Origin: Neoceratodus forsteri
Lineage: Eukaryota > Chordata > Ceratodontiformes > Ceratodontidae
Length of the DNA stretch: 64,000 nt
Assembly: GCA_016271365.2 (NCBI GenBank)
Contig: CM028129.1
Coordinates: 458,442,501-458,506,500, forward strand
Direction: 5' to 3'
How positions within the stretch are numbered: the stretch's first letter is position 1; each line of letters opens with the position of its first letter. Shown in pieces: positions 44,688-55,372 of the stretch. The position numbers and the translations under genes were made by a program. The notes below the pieces were generated by a model, which was not told the DNA's origin, ran no database searches, and saw nothing but the letters and a program-made list of their open reading frames with translations.

Positions 44688-44919
44688 CCTCAATCCTGTA
44701 ACTAATGCTGCACAAAAGAGGCACAATATCATATGCAGATCATCCAATGAAATTTCTCTTTCCCCTCTCTTCTTTTTTTTTTGGCCCCTGCCCCTCCATC
44801 CTCTAGGCCCCTTTGCCTCTGTTGGCTCTTTAGTAACACTCCTGATTGCTGCTCTGGGCCTTGAATGTACTCTGCCATGTGGCCCTCTGCCCTGCCTGCC
44901 CCCCAACCCCTGTGGCACC

Positions 44920-46900
44920 CCAGTGCCACTGTATAATCGGGCCGCTCACTCCGCAGAGCCACAGTATCCCCAAAACACATCCTTCTCCCCGCCATACCCT
45001 ATATCAGTTATTGCTGCCCTGCTACCAAATGTTTCTCCCAGCTGAGGGATACAGGCATCCTCTTACCAACCAGCACAGTCCTGACTGGCTTTGTCCCTGG
45101 CTTTGTCCCTGGCTCCCCATATCACATCCTGGCAACAATCCTTTGCTTTTCCCGCTTTGCCTCTGAGGCCCCTCTACCCTGTTGCATGTTGCCTATTCAG
45201 CCAACCTCTGGCCCATATGCCCTGCCGCTATGTGGCCTGGCGTTCCACCACTCCACTTCACAAGCGCCCGCTGCTCTTACGATAACAGCCCCATGCAGAA
45301 TCTTCTTAATATTGGAAGCCTTCCTCTTAAACTGCATACACATTTTCCCATAAAATGGCTTGCTGCACAACCTAATAACGCCCATACGTGTCCCGTAACA
45401 GCGCCATGCAAAATATCCATACCATTGGAAGCCTTCCTCTTAAACTGCACAACATTTCTTGTAAAATGACTTAGCTTCCAAAAAATAATGCCCGTGTGAG
45501 TCCTGTACCATTAGCACCACATCTTTGCTTAATGCAAACCATGTACAGTATTAAAACATTGCCAATTCCCCCAGCCGTCGTCGTGGCCTATCTCCAAATG
45601 CTCAGTCTCCCCACCATCCCCTCCCTGGACCCCAGATGGGCCACCATCCTCACTGCCCATGTGGCAGTCCTTACTTTTTCAGGCCAACTCAGGCCACCTC
45701 TATCCCAGCTCTGGCCTAGGCCTGTCGCCACACTGCATGGCCCATGCTCCAGTCTTGTGTGACTAGGCCGCACGCCCTGGTTGGCTCCTCTTCTCCAAAC
45801 ACGGCCCTTCTCTCAGGGAACTACAAATCCCACCTGTCGCCTTGCAGCTCTCTTGCTGCTGCCCACCCCAGTGCCATTGGCACAGGCCCCGAGCATCCAT
45901 CCTGCCAGGCCAAACACCCTGCCGAGTGGGAACAAAGCAACAAAATGCCCTCAATGGTGCAGCTCGCTCCTTATGGCCACCATGTGGCCAAATTCACTGG
46001 CTACCCTCTCACTGACTATGCTGCGGCTGCAGCCCCAATGCCTTCTATCCAGTCACCAAGCATCCAAATACCGCCAAGTCGACCACCCCAAGCCAACGGG
46101 AACAAAAACAAATGCCCTCCAATGGTGCAGCTCACACAAACGGCCACCATTTAGCCCCCCATCACTAGCTATGCATCTCGCATGGACCCAACTGGCATCA
46201 GACAACTTTTTACTCACTGTGAGCCATAGCCATACTCTCTCCTACCACAACCTAGCGTGCTGTGCAATGCCTGCGGTTTGGACCAAGCTACCCAGAACTG
46301 CGCTTTTTTTTTTTTTTTTACTGGATACTACTTTTATTTTTAAACCATGATTCAATCTCACAAACTACTGCACCCTGCATAACCCTTTCTCAGCCAAAAT
46401 ACCTGAAATATATTCTAAACAGTCACAGCTTAAACGGCTGTGCTTGCTCTATTGGTTTAGCCCTCTATGCCTTACCTCCACTGCCAATGAATGTGCTGAT
46501 GAAGATTTTCAGCAGGAAAAGAGGGCTTCCTCAGGGTTGCATGGCCTTACAAACCCCCTCAGAGACCCCACCTCTGGCCCTTGTTGGCCCCCCTGGCCAA
46601 TCCCAGCGAGCACCCCCTCGGTGATATCATCCATGACCACCAAAGCCCCTCCCCTTCTCTGTAGTCCCTCCTCCTTCTCTGTAGTCCCCGCCTCCCTTTC
46701 CTACCTACCTTCCTCCCCCTCAGGCCTTCTTCCTGACTGGATCCCAGAACAACCCGGGCTTCCCTTTAGTGGCAAGCCTAATTGCTCTGCCTTATTAGCC
46801 TGTGCCCACCTGTTTACTTTACACAACTTCACTCTATCTGGCAGCATCTGCAGGAAGTGGGAAAATAGATTTTTTTATTACGTTTTGTAGTTTCCCTTCA
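44920..46900. other. C-rich upstream region of the gag-like element, internal tandem repeats
   Basis: There is a 112-bp tandem pair (ATTGGAAGCCTTCCTCTTAA at 45311 and 45423). A second pair about 167 bp apart shares AATGCCCTCAATGGTGCAGC-like text (45945 and 46111). A T-run sits at 46307-46319. The plus-strand frames here and over the gag-like gene are antisense shadows with extreme Pro and Ser content. It could be a leader or LTR region of the element at 43875-44687. Confidence 0.35.
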
Positions 46901-46903
46901 CTC

Positions 46904-47296
46904 TCATTCGGAGTAGCCTTGAGACCAAATATGGTTATTAGAGCAGGTTTTACCTTCTCTTGAGTATATTTTCCTCTTAAATATATATCTGTTAATAAAT
47001 CCCAAGGCACATCTGAATTTTCCCAAAGCCATATTATTTAGCCAGATATAATTTGCTATGTGCGGGAAGGCACAAAATATGCATATGCACTCAATACCCT
47101 GGCTGTCCCTGTCATTCCACACCTGGATTATATCCTCACTCATAACAGTTTTTTCACAGGTTGCCCTTAAGAGGTTCACAATCTTATTTTTGTTATAGTC
47201 ATATGACTTATTTTGATCCCAGCTCCAGCCATATAAACATAATATTGCACACTCATCTATGTTAGTTTTGTATTGTTCCTTTTTGCTAGAAGGCAC
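46904..47296 (-). pseudogene. Unidentified retroelement ORF, downstream piece
   Basis: 131 open minus-strand codons include ECAILCLYGWSWDQNKSYDY, KIVNLLRATCEKTVMSEDII, QVWNDRDSQGIECICIFCAF and ALGFINRYIFKRKIYSREGK. The composition (Asn, Lys and Ile rich, with aromatic and Cys residues) looks like a real, decayed protein. It lies immediately left of the Harbinger at 47366, and matching minus-strand sequence resumes right of it, so this is one element split by the Harbinger. It might be a LINE ORF1 of L1/Tx1 type; I could not confirm that. Confidence 0.4.
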
Positions 47297-47365
47297 CTGG
47301 GATATCTTGAGACTGGTTTATTTGCTGTTGATTACTACTTTCTCCAATCTCCCAGTGTACTTCCT

Positions 47366-47381
47366 GGCCCAGATATTCAAA
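47366..47381 (+). repeat. Harbinger left terminal inverted repeat
   Basis: GGCCCAGATATTCAAA, an exact inverted match to 55448-55463, preceded by CCT. The subterminal DNA repeats GATAT(C/T)CA-like motifs. Confidence 0.93.
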
Positions 47382-48091
47382 AGGGTTGCACCATGTGCAA
47401 CAGGGATGTGCCAGCCCAAGTCCGAAAATGCGCCATTATGCGATATCCAGCTGGAGGCAGATGCGCCCCCCCAAATCACAATGTGCAAGAGCGCAATGGT
47501 AATGAATGTATGCACAACTGAAGGGGGAGGAACCATGAATAAATGGCGCAGTGCGATATTCAACAACATGCGCCATGCACAATAGGGGAGCAAGCGGAAG
47601 TTGCGCGATAGCAGAAATGATCCAAAATAAAAAGGAACAAGAAAGAGGTGCAAGAATGCTACAAAGAAGCCACATGTTGGTGAACTGCAGGCAGGCACAC
47701 AGGCACTCAGCAACTGTGAGCAGGACAGAGCAGGAGCAGGACAGAGCACCTGGAACCACCAGGAACAGGGAAGGTGTGGGGACCCTGTGCCACTGTGCAG
47801 GACAAAATTGGGAAGTGCCACACAGCAGTGAGGGCACAGACAGTGGGCAGTATGGCCACTACAGGGAGGTGTTCCTAGTGCAGGGGGAGTAGCAGTAAGG
47901 ACAGTGGGGGGAACAGTAAAACAGCTGCCAGGGGGGGTAACACAAGCCAGGGACATGGCCAGTGCCACCATCCAGATAGAGGCAGTAATGAGGGGGGTGA
48001 GAAGGCAGGCAGCAGGGGGCACAGCAGTGGAAGGGCCCATCAGTGGTATGCCCCCAACAGGCAGTACTGAGCCAGCACCAGCTTCTAGCTG

Positions 48092-49064
48092 TACACTGGT
48101 ACTGAGATCGTGGGCCGGTACCGCCTCAACCGGGTGATCCTGACGTGGCTCTGTGAGCTGTGCAGTGATGCAGGCACCCACACAAAGGAGCCATGCTCTG
48201 TCAGTGGAGACCAAAGTGACAGTTGTCATGTGCCTGCTCACCACAGGTACCTTCCAGAGACCAACTGGGGACATGACAGGCATAACCCAGTTAGCCGCAT
48301 CACGTCTTCTCACCCAGTTCCTCAGTGCACTGCTGCCACATGCTGTGGAGTACATCCGTTTCCCCAGCACACCGGTGGAGCACACAGCAAACATACAGGA
48401 GTTCCACAGGGTAGCACGTCTGCCTGGCATGCTTGGGCAATAGACTACACTCATGTGGCCATCCACACACCACCTGGCCCCTAAGGGGCCGCATACATAA
48501 ATCGGAAGGGGTATGCAAGCATCAAAGGCCAGGTGGTGTGCGATGCCAGGGGGCACATAATCAATGTCTGTGCCACGCACCCTGGGGGAGCACATGATAC
48601 CTTCATCTGGCACCAATCTGCACTGTGCCACAGGTTTAAGAGTGGGGACATCCCCATTGGCCACCTAGTGGGTGAGTATGCAAATCACACAGAAAGACAT
48701 GGAGCTTGGGAGGGGCATAGTCAGAGGTGACATGGTTAGTGGCCTAGATGGCCCATGGCAGGGCGACGCTGATCACCAAACTAATGTCCACCCTCTACAC
48801 ACAGGTGACAGTGGATAACCCCTCTGTCCCTGGCTGCTCGCACCATACCGCTGGCCTGTGACCCCATCGCAGCAACGCTACAATGAGGCACATGCCACCA
48901 CACGCAATGTCATCGAGGGGGTGTTCGGGATGCTGAAGGCATGTTGCTGTTGCCTGGACATGTCTGGCAGTGCCCTACAGTACAGTCTCTCAAAGGCCAA
49001 CGTGCTATTCCTGGCCTGTTGCATCCTGCACAACATGGCCAACGACTGTGGGATAGCCGTATAG
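48092..49064 (+). pseudogene. Harbinger DDE transposase
   Basis: This protein cuts and rejoins the element's ends. The blocks in order are VGRYRLNRVILTWLCELC, RSHALSVETKVTVVMCLLTT with GTFQRPTGDMTGITQLAASR (helix-turn-helix-like region), EYIRFPSTPVEHTANIQEFH, IDYTHVAIHTPPG (first catalytic Asp, codon 48443), INRKGYASIKGQVVCDARGH, HPGGAHDTFIW (second Asp, 48596) and RYNEAHATTRNVIEGVFGML (catalytic Glu, 48915), then CCILHNMANDCG. All three catalytic residues survive. Lesions: frameshifts near 48185 and 48437, TAA at 48482 and TAA at 48816. A GT-AG intron, 48672-48804, joins two frames. A further donor-like GTAAGT lies at 49217, so the C-terminus may extend. Confidence 0.9.
48672..48804 (+). other. 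Intron in the Harbinger transposase
   Basis: The donor is GTGAGTATG (48672) and the acceptor CTACACACAG (ending 48804). Splicing joins phase-1 G to GT and gives GHLVGDSG followed by the P-L part of the family motif GDSGYPL. The Tyr codon has become TAA. Before splicing the frames do not meet. Confidence 0.8.
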
Positions 49065-49797
49065 GTTGAAGAGGGGGGGACAGTGATGCAGACGATGAGG
49101 ACTCTGGTGAAGATGGTGATGGGAAGCTCCCCCCTTGGTTGAAGGGACTTCCGACTGATCCGGATGGCAGAGCTGCACTGGGACACCATCACAGAGGAGC
49201 ACTTCAACCAACCCAGGTAAGTCATGGGGCCATGTGCAACCACCAGTGGCAAGGGCACAACCCACAAACATGCATAGACAAACCCCAGGGGTGCATGTCG
49301 TAAAGGGAATTGGCCAAGCATGGAACCGCACATGGCATCAGGGATGGGCAAGGTCTAACATGGCACGTGGTCACACACACTCACACAAACACACACACAC
49401 ACCACAAGGCATGCACAAAGGGTAGGAGGCATGCTGACCCCAACCACCACCCCTAGCCACACACACGTCCACAGACCACCACACCCAGTGCCTGTCATTG
49501 TGTGTATGTCAGATGCTGGGCACCATTGCACAGTGGTGGAAAGTGCAACGCAGGCATCATCATGCACATGCCACAGCGGACAGCAGCCGGGAGGGTGTGC
49601 AGATGGAACGTGTTCGTGTGTGTGTGTGCAGGGCCGGGTACCCCACCCGTGCATTGCACGTTGAACAACACACTGCACACAGGGCAGTGTCAGGCAGTAG
49701 CCTTGGTGGGAGACAAGTCAGTCACGTGCCATGGCCACCACAGATGCATGGGCGGCCCTGCCAAGACCCACCAGCACTGGCAGGCTGACCAATGGCC

Positions 49798-51391
49798 TCA
49801 TGGGGTGGCACCGACGGTCCCCCAGGGGTTCCACTGCGTGAACATGACCGTGCTCGTGCAGGGGTCTGCAGCACACTGAACATGCCTGCACCAGGTATGC
49901 CCAGAATGCCCACAGCTGAGCCTGGTGTCGACAAGGGGTGTTGCACGATGCCGGGAATGGGGGGTGGACATTGCACTGTGTGGTGTCTGCGACGCATGAG
50001 CAAATAACTGTGTGCCCACTGCGGCCATGGCAGTTGTGATTGTCTGTGTCAGCCTGTCAATGGCAGCAGTCACATCCTCCCGCATCCGGTCCATTCCTGC
50101 CAGGAGCAGACTGGTGTCCCTGCTGCGCCGCTCCTCTGCCTGGCTCAGGGCCACACTGAGTGCATCCACTGCCATCACAAGCCACAACTGCTGATTGACC
50201 GAATCTTGGAGTATGCAGGTGTGCTCTTCTAAGAGGTCATCTGCCTGATCAGCATGCTGTCCCTCACAGTGTTTATGGCCCTGATGGGCAGTACCCCTTG
50301 TGGGTGGGTGCTGCACACCAGGGCCATGCCTCTGCATGTCCACAGGCTGTGCACTGATGCTGACCCCCGACACTGTCCTCCCAAGGCCATTGGCTGACTG
50401 CTAACACTGCCCCTCCAGCTGCCACTCTCCAGGGCTCAACAGTGCCACTGCAGTGGCTGCAACAGCCCCACTGTCCTGGACACACACCAGTGCTGCCCCA
50501 CTGGTGCAGACAGGCACAGGCTGGGACTGTGATGTCATGCAGGCCTCCATGGTGGCACCACCCATGGCCATGCCTGTGCTGTTACCTGCTGTGTGGCCAT
50601 CCTGTGGCCTACATGTATCACTGTCCATGAAGTGAGCTCCCTCATCATCAGTGACAGATCTGGCACCAGTCCGAGTCTCAGCATGATGGCATCCGTGGAT
50701 GCTGTCATGCTGGGACACAGGCAGTGCCTCCTCAGCACCTGTTCCACCAACATCAGTCTGGACAGCCATGCGGGCCCACTGTCGCCCTGACCCTTGGACA
50801 CCTGTGGAGGTGGATGGGTCCTCCTCTATGTCCATGGTATCGCCCTCAGTGGACAAGCCTACCACTGCTGACCCATGTAGATGCTCAGGAGCTATAAGGG
50901 AACACAGTAGCATTAATGTATCTGCCCTACCCTGTCTCCCCCCCAGTGACAGATCAGGACCTACCACGCAGTGATGGGCTATCACCCATCTGGAATCCAT
51001 CACCTGGAACACCCTCAATGGCACAATGCCACATGTTGCCAGCAACCTGCTCTTCTTGTGGGGTCAGGCATTGCACACCCGGCTGTCCCCCACCAGTCGC
51101 AGCCTGTGCTGCCCTGATGGCAGCCACCTTGTCCTTAATCCTCCTCCTGTCCATGCCTATCTTCTTTTTGCACTCCTGCACGGACTGCTGGTGGTTGCCA
51201 TGCAGGTTGACGGCACGTGCCACCTCTTCCCATGCAGCAGCATGGCCCTGTGGTGTTCCCTGCTGTCTGCTGAGCAGTGGCTCCAGGTCAAGGTAGGCCT
51301 CAAACAGAGCACCTGTTTCTGCTTTGGTGAAGTTAGGCCTCCTCTTCCTCCCACATCTCTGTTCCTCTTCCTCCACCTCACGATCGCTCAT
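49798..51391 (-). pseudogene. Harbinger-encoded Myb/SANT-like DNA-binding protein A
   Basis: A partner that helps the transposase find the transposon ends and enter the nucleus in known Harbingers. Exon 1 (51391-50965) starts MSDREVEEEEQRCGRKRRPN, with a bipartite basic patch, then FTKAETGALFEAYLDLEPLL, AAWEEVARAVNLHGNHQQSV and QECKKKIGMDRRRIKDKVA, a Myb-like trihelix. An intron of 73 bp (50964-50892, GT-AG) restores the frame to APEHLHGSA. Exon 2 runs on through a low-complexity Thr/Gly/Ser region to a helical C-terminus (DRMREDVTAAIDRLTQTITT). A single in-frame TAG at 50403-50401 splits exon 2. It is convergent with the transposase. Confidence 0.82.
50892..50964 (-). other. Intron in Myb/SANT-like gene A
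   Basis: Minus-strand donor GTAGGTCC at 50964 and acceptor CCCTTATAG ending at 50892. Exon 1 ends after the first base of a codon, and exon 2 supplies CT to give GCT (Ala), keeping the frame. Confidence 0.72.
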
Positions 51392-51539
51392 TCTTGATCC
51401 TGTGGGAATGACCGGTGTTACCTGTGACTATGCAGTCCCATGCATGTCCCACACACCACAGTCCACACTCCCAAACAGCATGCAACTCACCACAATAGAC
51501 TGCAATAACAGACTATGGCCTCTGCAGCCCAATGTCACA

Positions 51540-51547
51540 TTTATATA
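51540..51547 (-). promoter_or_regulatory. TATA box for Myb/SANT-like gene A
   Basis: On the minus strand TATATAAA lies about 150 bp upstream of the gene's start codon at 51391. It lies in the gap between the two divergent Myb/SANT-like genes. Confidence 0.5.
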
Positions 51548-52442
51548 GTGCAACGCATGCAAATGAGGTGAGGCGCAATTTTAAGTGGATGCTAATGCGG
51601 TATCTGCACCATTGAATAGCTGATTAGCTGATTTGCATATGCCGGCTGAATATCGCGCTGTTGCACTTTTCGCAATTGTGTTGAACGTGCTCAGACAAGG
51701 GTGTATTTCTGTGACATGTGCAGTGGACACCGAACGGCACATGCTCGGGGTGCTGACGCTGATGCCTGCCATGCTGCTGACGTGCTGCGCTTGGGAGGCA
51801 ATGCAGGGCACGACCACCATTGTGCCAGTGGCGCTACTGCACTGTTCACATGTATGGTGCTCTGGCAATGGCGTGCCGTAGGTGCACTGAGGCCAAAGTG
51901 TGGTAGGCCACTACAGGAAGTGGCACACAGGCACCCTACTGTGCTACTCGCGGTGAGTACCAATTGTGCTGTGGTTGTCTGTGCATGAGAAACACCTGAC
52001 CCTGTGCCGATCTTTGCCCTTAGGCGCCATGCGTCCACATGGGTGCACCTCTATGGAGCTGTTCGGTGACAGCACAATGGGAAATGACAGTGCAGTACTG
52101 CGCAGCATCTGCACATGGCGAACGTGCGCTACAGAGCACCATTTTGACACTGAAACAGTACAGGATGGCACGGAGATGGGCACCCATCTGGAGCCAAATG
52201 GAACTGGCCAATCTGGTTCAGTTAGTGGAGCTCCATGCTACTGCCCTATTTGGGGGTGGCACCCCTCGACAGGGCCAGGAGTGCAGTGTGGGAGCAGGTG
52301 GCAGTGACCCTGGAGGAGGCCACTGTCATGGAGCAGACAGTGGAGCAGTGCACTCACCGCCATGGTGACCTGCAGCACCAGGACCCGGAAAGGCTTGCCC
52401 GCCTGCAGGCACACGCCAGGAAGGGTGCGGTGTCACAGCCAG

Positions 52443-52655
52443 GTTGGTGCCCCATCCATACACTGATAACGTCCATACGGGTATCTCGGTGGCATGTGTC
52501 CAGCACATGGGGGGAGCCATCCAGTGTGGGCCATGGTGGTGGTATCGGGTTGGGGGGAGGATGGGTATGGCTGTGTGGGATTGCACACACAGTGGGGTGG
52601 GGGGACTTTGCTACCGGATTGTACTGATGTTCCTCTCTCCATGTATGCACTTTAG
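52443..52655 (+). other. Intron 1 in Myb/SANT-like gene B
   Basis: Donor GTTGGTGCC and acceptor GCACTTTAG. Exon 1 ends on the first base of a Gly codon and exon 2 supplies GC. The interior contains a G-rich segment (52540-52610). Confidence 0.6.
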
Positions 52656-52760
52656 GCCCAGAGGAGCACCGGTGTTCCACTGAGGGGAGGCTGTGCCATG
52701 AGCCACAGCATGCCAAGAGGGTGGCAGGACCAGACTGGCACAGGGACCAGCCTGATGATG

Positions 52761-53172
52761 GTGAGTGCCCATCCATGATTACTTTTGCATGCTGTGTAAC
52801 AGGGTGGGGGAAGGGGCATGGCCACCATTCATTGACACCACTGCCATGCACGCAACTTGGTACAGTCAGCACTGTCCAGTGACACTGCATGTCTGGGAGT
52901 GTGTCAATGGTGGTCCATGCGTGCACCAGGTACATGGCTGTGCCACTGCCTTCAGCACCTCGTAGCCATGTCACTGAACAGCCATGGTCGGTGGGTGTGT
53001 GCAGTAGTCCACATGGCTGTGTGCACCTGGGTGGGCAGGTCTTGTGGACACAATCACTGTGGGTGGTCACACACCATCACAGAGGCACGCCCCATGGCCG
53101 TATGCCATGCACAGTGGGTGGGCTCCATGGGGCTATGCATTCGCACCTATTGACTCTGCTCCATTGTTCTAG
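52761..53172 (+). other. Intron 2 in Myb/SANT-like gene B
   Basis: A strong donor GTGAGTGCC and an acceptor CATTGTTCTAG. Joining gives DDGGQQLQAIRQ in frame. Confidence 0.68.
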
Positions 53173-53559
53173 GTGGACAGCAGTTGCAGGCAATCAGGCA
53201 AGCACTGCAGGAGATCCTGCAAGTTGCCAGGGCCTCCCTGGAGATCCTTGAAAAGATAGAACGGCTGGGAGTACGACGGTGGCATGGCGGGAGGAGCAGT
53301 CAGAGCAGGGAGCGGGGCTCCCGCTGAGCGTACTGATGCCTCTGATTTCCCCTACCCCCCCAGACCCACCTCACACCTTCCTTCCCTCTACCATTTGTTC
53401 ACCCTGCCCTTGCCCACCCCACCTGGTTTGTGCCTCCCCAACCTTTTGTGAATATAAGTATATAGTTTTGTTTACTATTTTACAATACATTTGCTTTGAT
53501 ATGCCTACTGTGGTGGTCTCTGATTTGCAGTGGACTATAAGTGCTCAGCTGCAGTAGTG

Positions 53560-54935
53560 TGCATGGCATCAGGGGTGGTGCAGTCATGTACGTGCATGTG
53601 TGTCTGTGGGGAAGTGACTATGGTGTGGGAGTAGCTATCAGTCACTGTCTGTGGTGTGTGTGTTGTTCCCTGTGCACTGAATGACTGTGTGCAGTGGTCC
53701 ACGGTGCATGCTCTGTATCCATGGTGCACCTGTCAGACCGTCCATGGCCTGTGCAGCTGACACCCTTGCATGTCTGTGACCTGCATGGTCCACTGGCATG
53801 TCAGTGGTGGCTGTCCATGCTGGACAGCCACTGTACCCGGCACAATGCCGGGTTGCCTCCTGTCACTGGTGTGGTGCATGTCTGCCTTGGGTGACACTGT
53901 GGCCTCTGCTGTTGTTGTCCCACCTCCATGCTGTCACTTGTGTGTGTCACAGGGGATGTGCACCATTGTCTGTCACTTGTGCTCCAGGAGCATGCTGGTG
54001 GTGTACAGCTCCATGGTGCCTGCGCAGGGTGGCTGGCACTCCTGTGCCATGGAGGGGTGCTGGCCATGTGTACATGGTTTCCGTGGCCACACACTGGGGG
54101 CTTGGTTGCCCCACTACTGTGTCCCTGTGTTGGTGTGCCCTTGGGTATGGGTGGGTGTTTGTCCATGCACTGTGTTGCATCCTGTGTGGCGCATGCTTTC
54201 ATGCACCACTGTGGGAGTCTGTGCTGGCTGTTGTGGCCAGTGCTGGGTCGGGGTGTGTCCTTGGGAGGGCATGCAGGGTGATGTACCACTGGTGGTGGGG
54301 TCCGGGGCATGCCCTGTCACGTGTGGGGTACCTCGTGTCATTCTCTCAGCTGTACCTCGGGGGCGACATGCATGGTGGCACTGTGTATGCAGTCGTTGCA
54401 TCGCTGTATGCTGCCACCCACTGATGGGTGCTCATGGTGTGGCTGCCTTGCATGGTTCTGTGGTGCACAGGGTTGCATTGTCACAGTGGGGGTGGTGGCA
54501 TGCATGGGTGTCCTGCACTGGTGGACGCTGCTCCTGGGCAGGATGTCTGGGGATCACAGTGCAGGGTGTGCTCTGCATTGGTGGGATGGTGTGGCATGGG
54601 GTGGTCAGCCCTCCTTGTGTGCTAGTCACAGCTTGCCAGTGGGTGTGCTGGGGCACCATGCATCGGCTGTGGGTTTGTTGCTGGTATCCATGGGCCGGTA
54701 GTTATTCCAGCTCTTCACTGGTTGTGCAGTGCATAGGGTGTGGGGGCCAATGTCTGTTCTGCTGTGTGCTCCTCTGCCCATCTGTGGCATGGGTGGTGGG
54801 CCCCTGAATCCTGTCCCTCTGCATCCCTGGTTGTGCTGTTGCACTGCTGCCCTGCTCCACTAAGCATCTCTGGTTGTGCTATGGCACATCTGGACTGCAC
54901 AACTGCACATCCCTGGTTGCGCTATGGTGCAGGTG
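53560..54935 (+). repeat. GT-rich low-complexity tract in the Harbinger
   Basis: About 1.4 kb with strong G+T excess on the plus strand, full of TGTGTG, GTGGTG and CATGG, with no clean period. It causes long open frames full of Trp, Cys, Val and His on the plus strand and His, Thr and Pro on the minus strand, with no domain. It follows the 3' end of gene B. Confidence 0.75.
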
Positions 54936-54985
54936 GCACGATATTCAGTCGTGTGCCACAGGCGCATGTTGACCTGCGCAGTTTT

Positions 54986-54999
54986 TGAATATCATGCTT
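54986..54999. repeat. 14-bp target duplication, left copy
   Basis: TGAATATCATGCTT, identical to 55373-55386. The pair brackets the LINE tail inserted in the Harbinger. Confidence 0.88.
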
Positions 55000-55372
55000 C
55001 TTTTTTTTTAAATTCAAGTTTATTGACATACTGTTGGCACAGAAAGAAAACAGAGTCTTACAGATGATAACCTGTGACAGCATGGTGCCACTTACAATGT
55101 ACCAATAGAAAATGAACACAACAATTTTCTGATTCTGACCCTTCCCTATTTAACAATCATACCTGTCCTCTCATACCAGCCCTCTCCCCCCCATACCTGC
55201 AAGGGTTGAGATAAATCTGCTCATTAGCAAACGAACCAGGATCAACTTGTCTTACAATGGCTGACTAAGAGTGGAGCAAGTACAGTGTTTGGAAGGGGCC
55301 TCATACTTGTTCAAATTTCAAAGAGTTACCCCTTCTCAAAGCCCCGAATTATTCCATATTTAAGTTAAAGAG
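55000..55372 (-). mobile_element. L1-type LINE 3' end inserted in the Harbinger
   Basis: On the minus strand the insert ends with TGTCAATAAACTTGAATTTA and an A-run (plus-strand T-run at 55001-55010). It is bounded by a perfect 14-bp duplication. A polyadenylation signal (AATAAA) just before a poly-A tail and a long target duplication are hallmarks of L1-type retroposition. It is a 5'-truncated untranslated end only, 373 bp, with no protein. A SINE using an L1 tail is an alternative. The insertion post-dates the Harbinger. Confidence 0.75.

Larger units (their letters stand above)
52165..53327 (+). pseudogene. Harbinger-encoded Myb/SANT-like protein B, three exons
   Basis: Exon 1 (52165-52442) opens MARRWAPIWSQMELANLVQL and VELHATALFGGG. 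A frameshift near 52245 leads to ARSAVWEQVAVTLEEATVME, then QTVEQCTHRHGDLQ and RLARLQAHARKG, a second Myb/SANT-type trihelix different in sequence from protein A. Intron 1 is 52443-52655, exon 2 52656-52760 (Pro-Glu-His and Arg rich), intron 2 52761-53172, exon 3 53173-53327 with LQAIRQALQEILQVARASLE and ILEKIERLGVRR, a predicted coiled coil, then TGA. All junctions are GT-AG and the phases agree. Start choice is uncertain; 52198 is an alternative. Confidence 0.7.

Noticed and set aside
44020..45045. 341-codon plus-strand frame
   Set aside because: Antisense to the gag-like frame on the minus strand. The Pro/Ser/Leu bias is as expected for a reversed Gly/Glu/Arg-rich gene.
47318..48664. 448-codon minus-strand open frame
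   Set aside because: It runs antisense through the transposase and across the left end of the Harbinger. The composition (Cys, Pro, His, Ser) is that of a reverse-frame shadow, and no domain is visible.
52354..53070. 238-codon minus-strand frame
   Set aside because: Antisense to Myb-like gene B and its introns. The sense strand has phase-matched splice sites and a domain, this one has none.
53770..54807. 345-codon plus-strand frame and its companions
   Set aside because: It lies in the GT-rich tract, and Trp, Cys, Val and His dominate because of TGG, TGT, GTG and CAT codons. Low complexity, no start context or domain.
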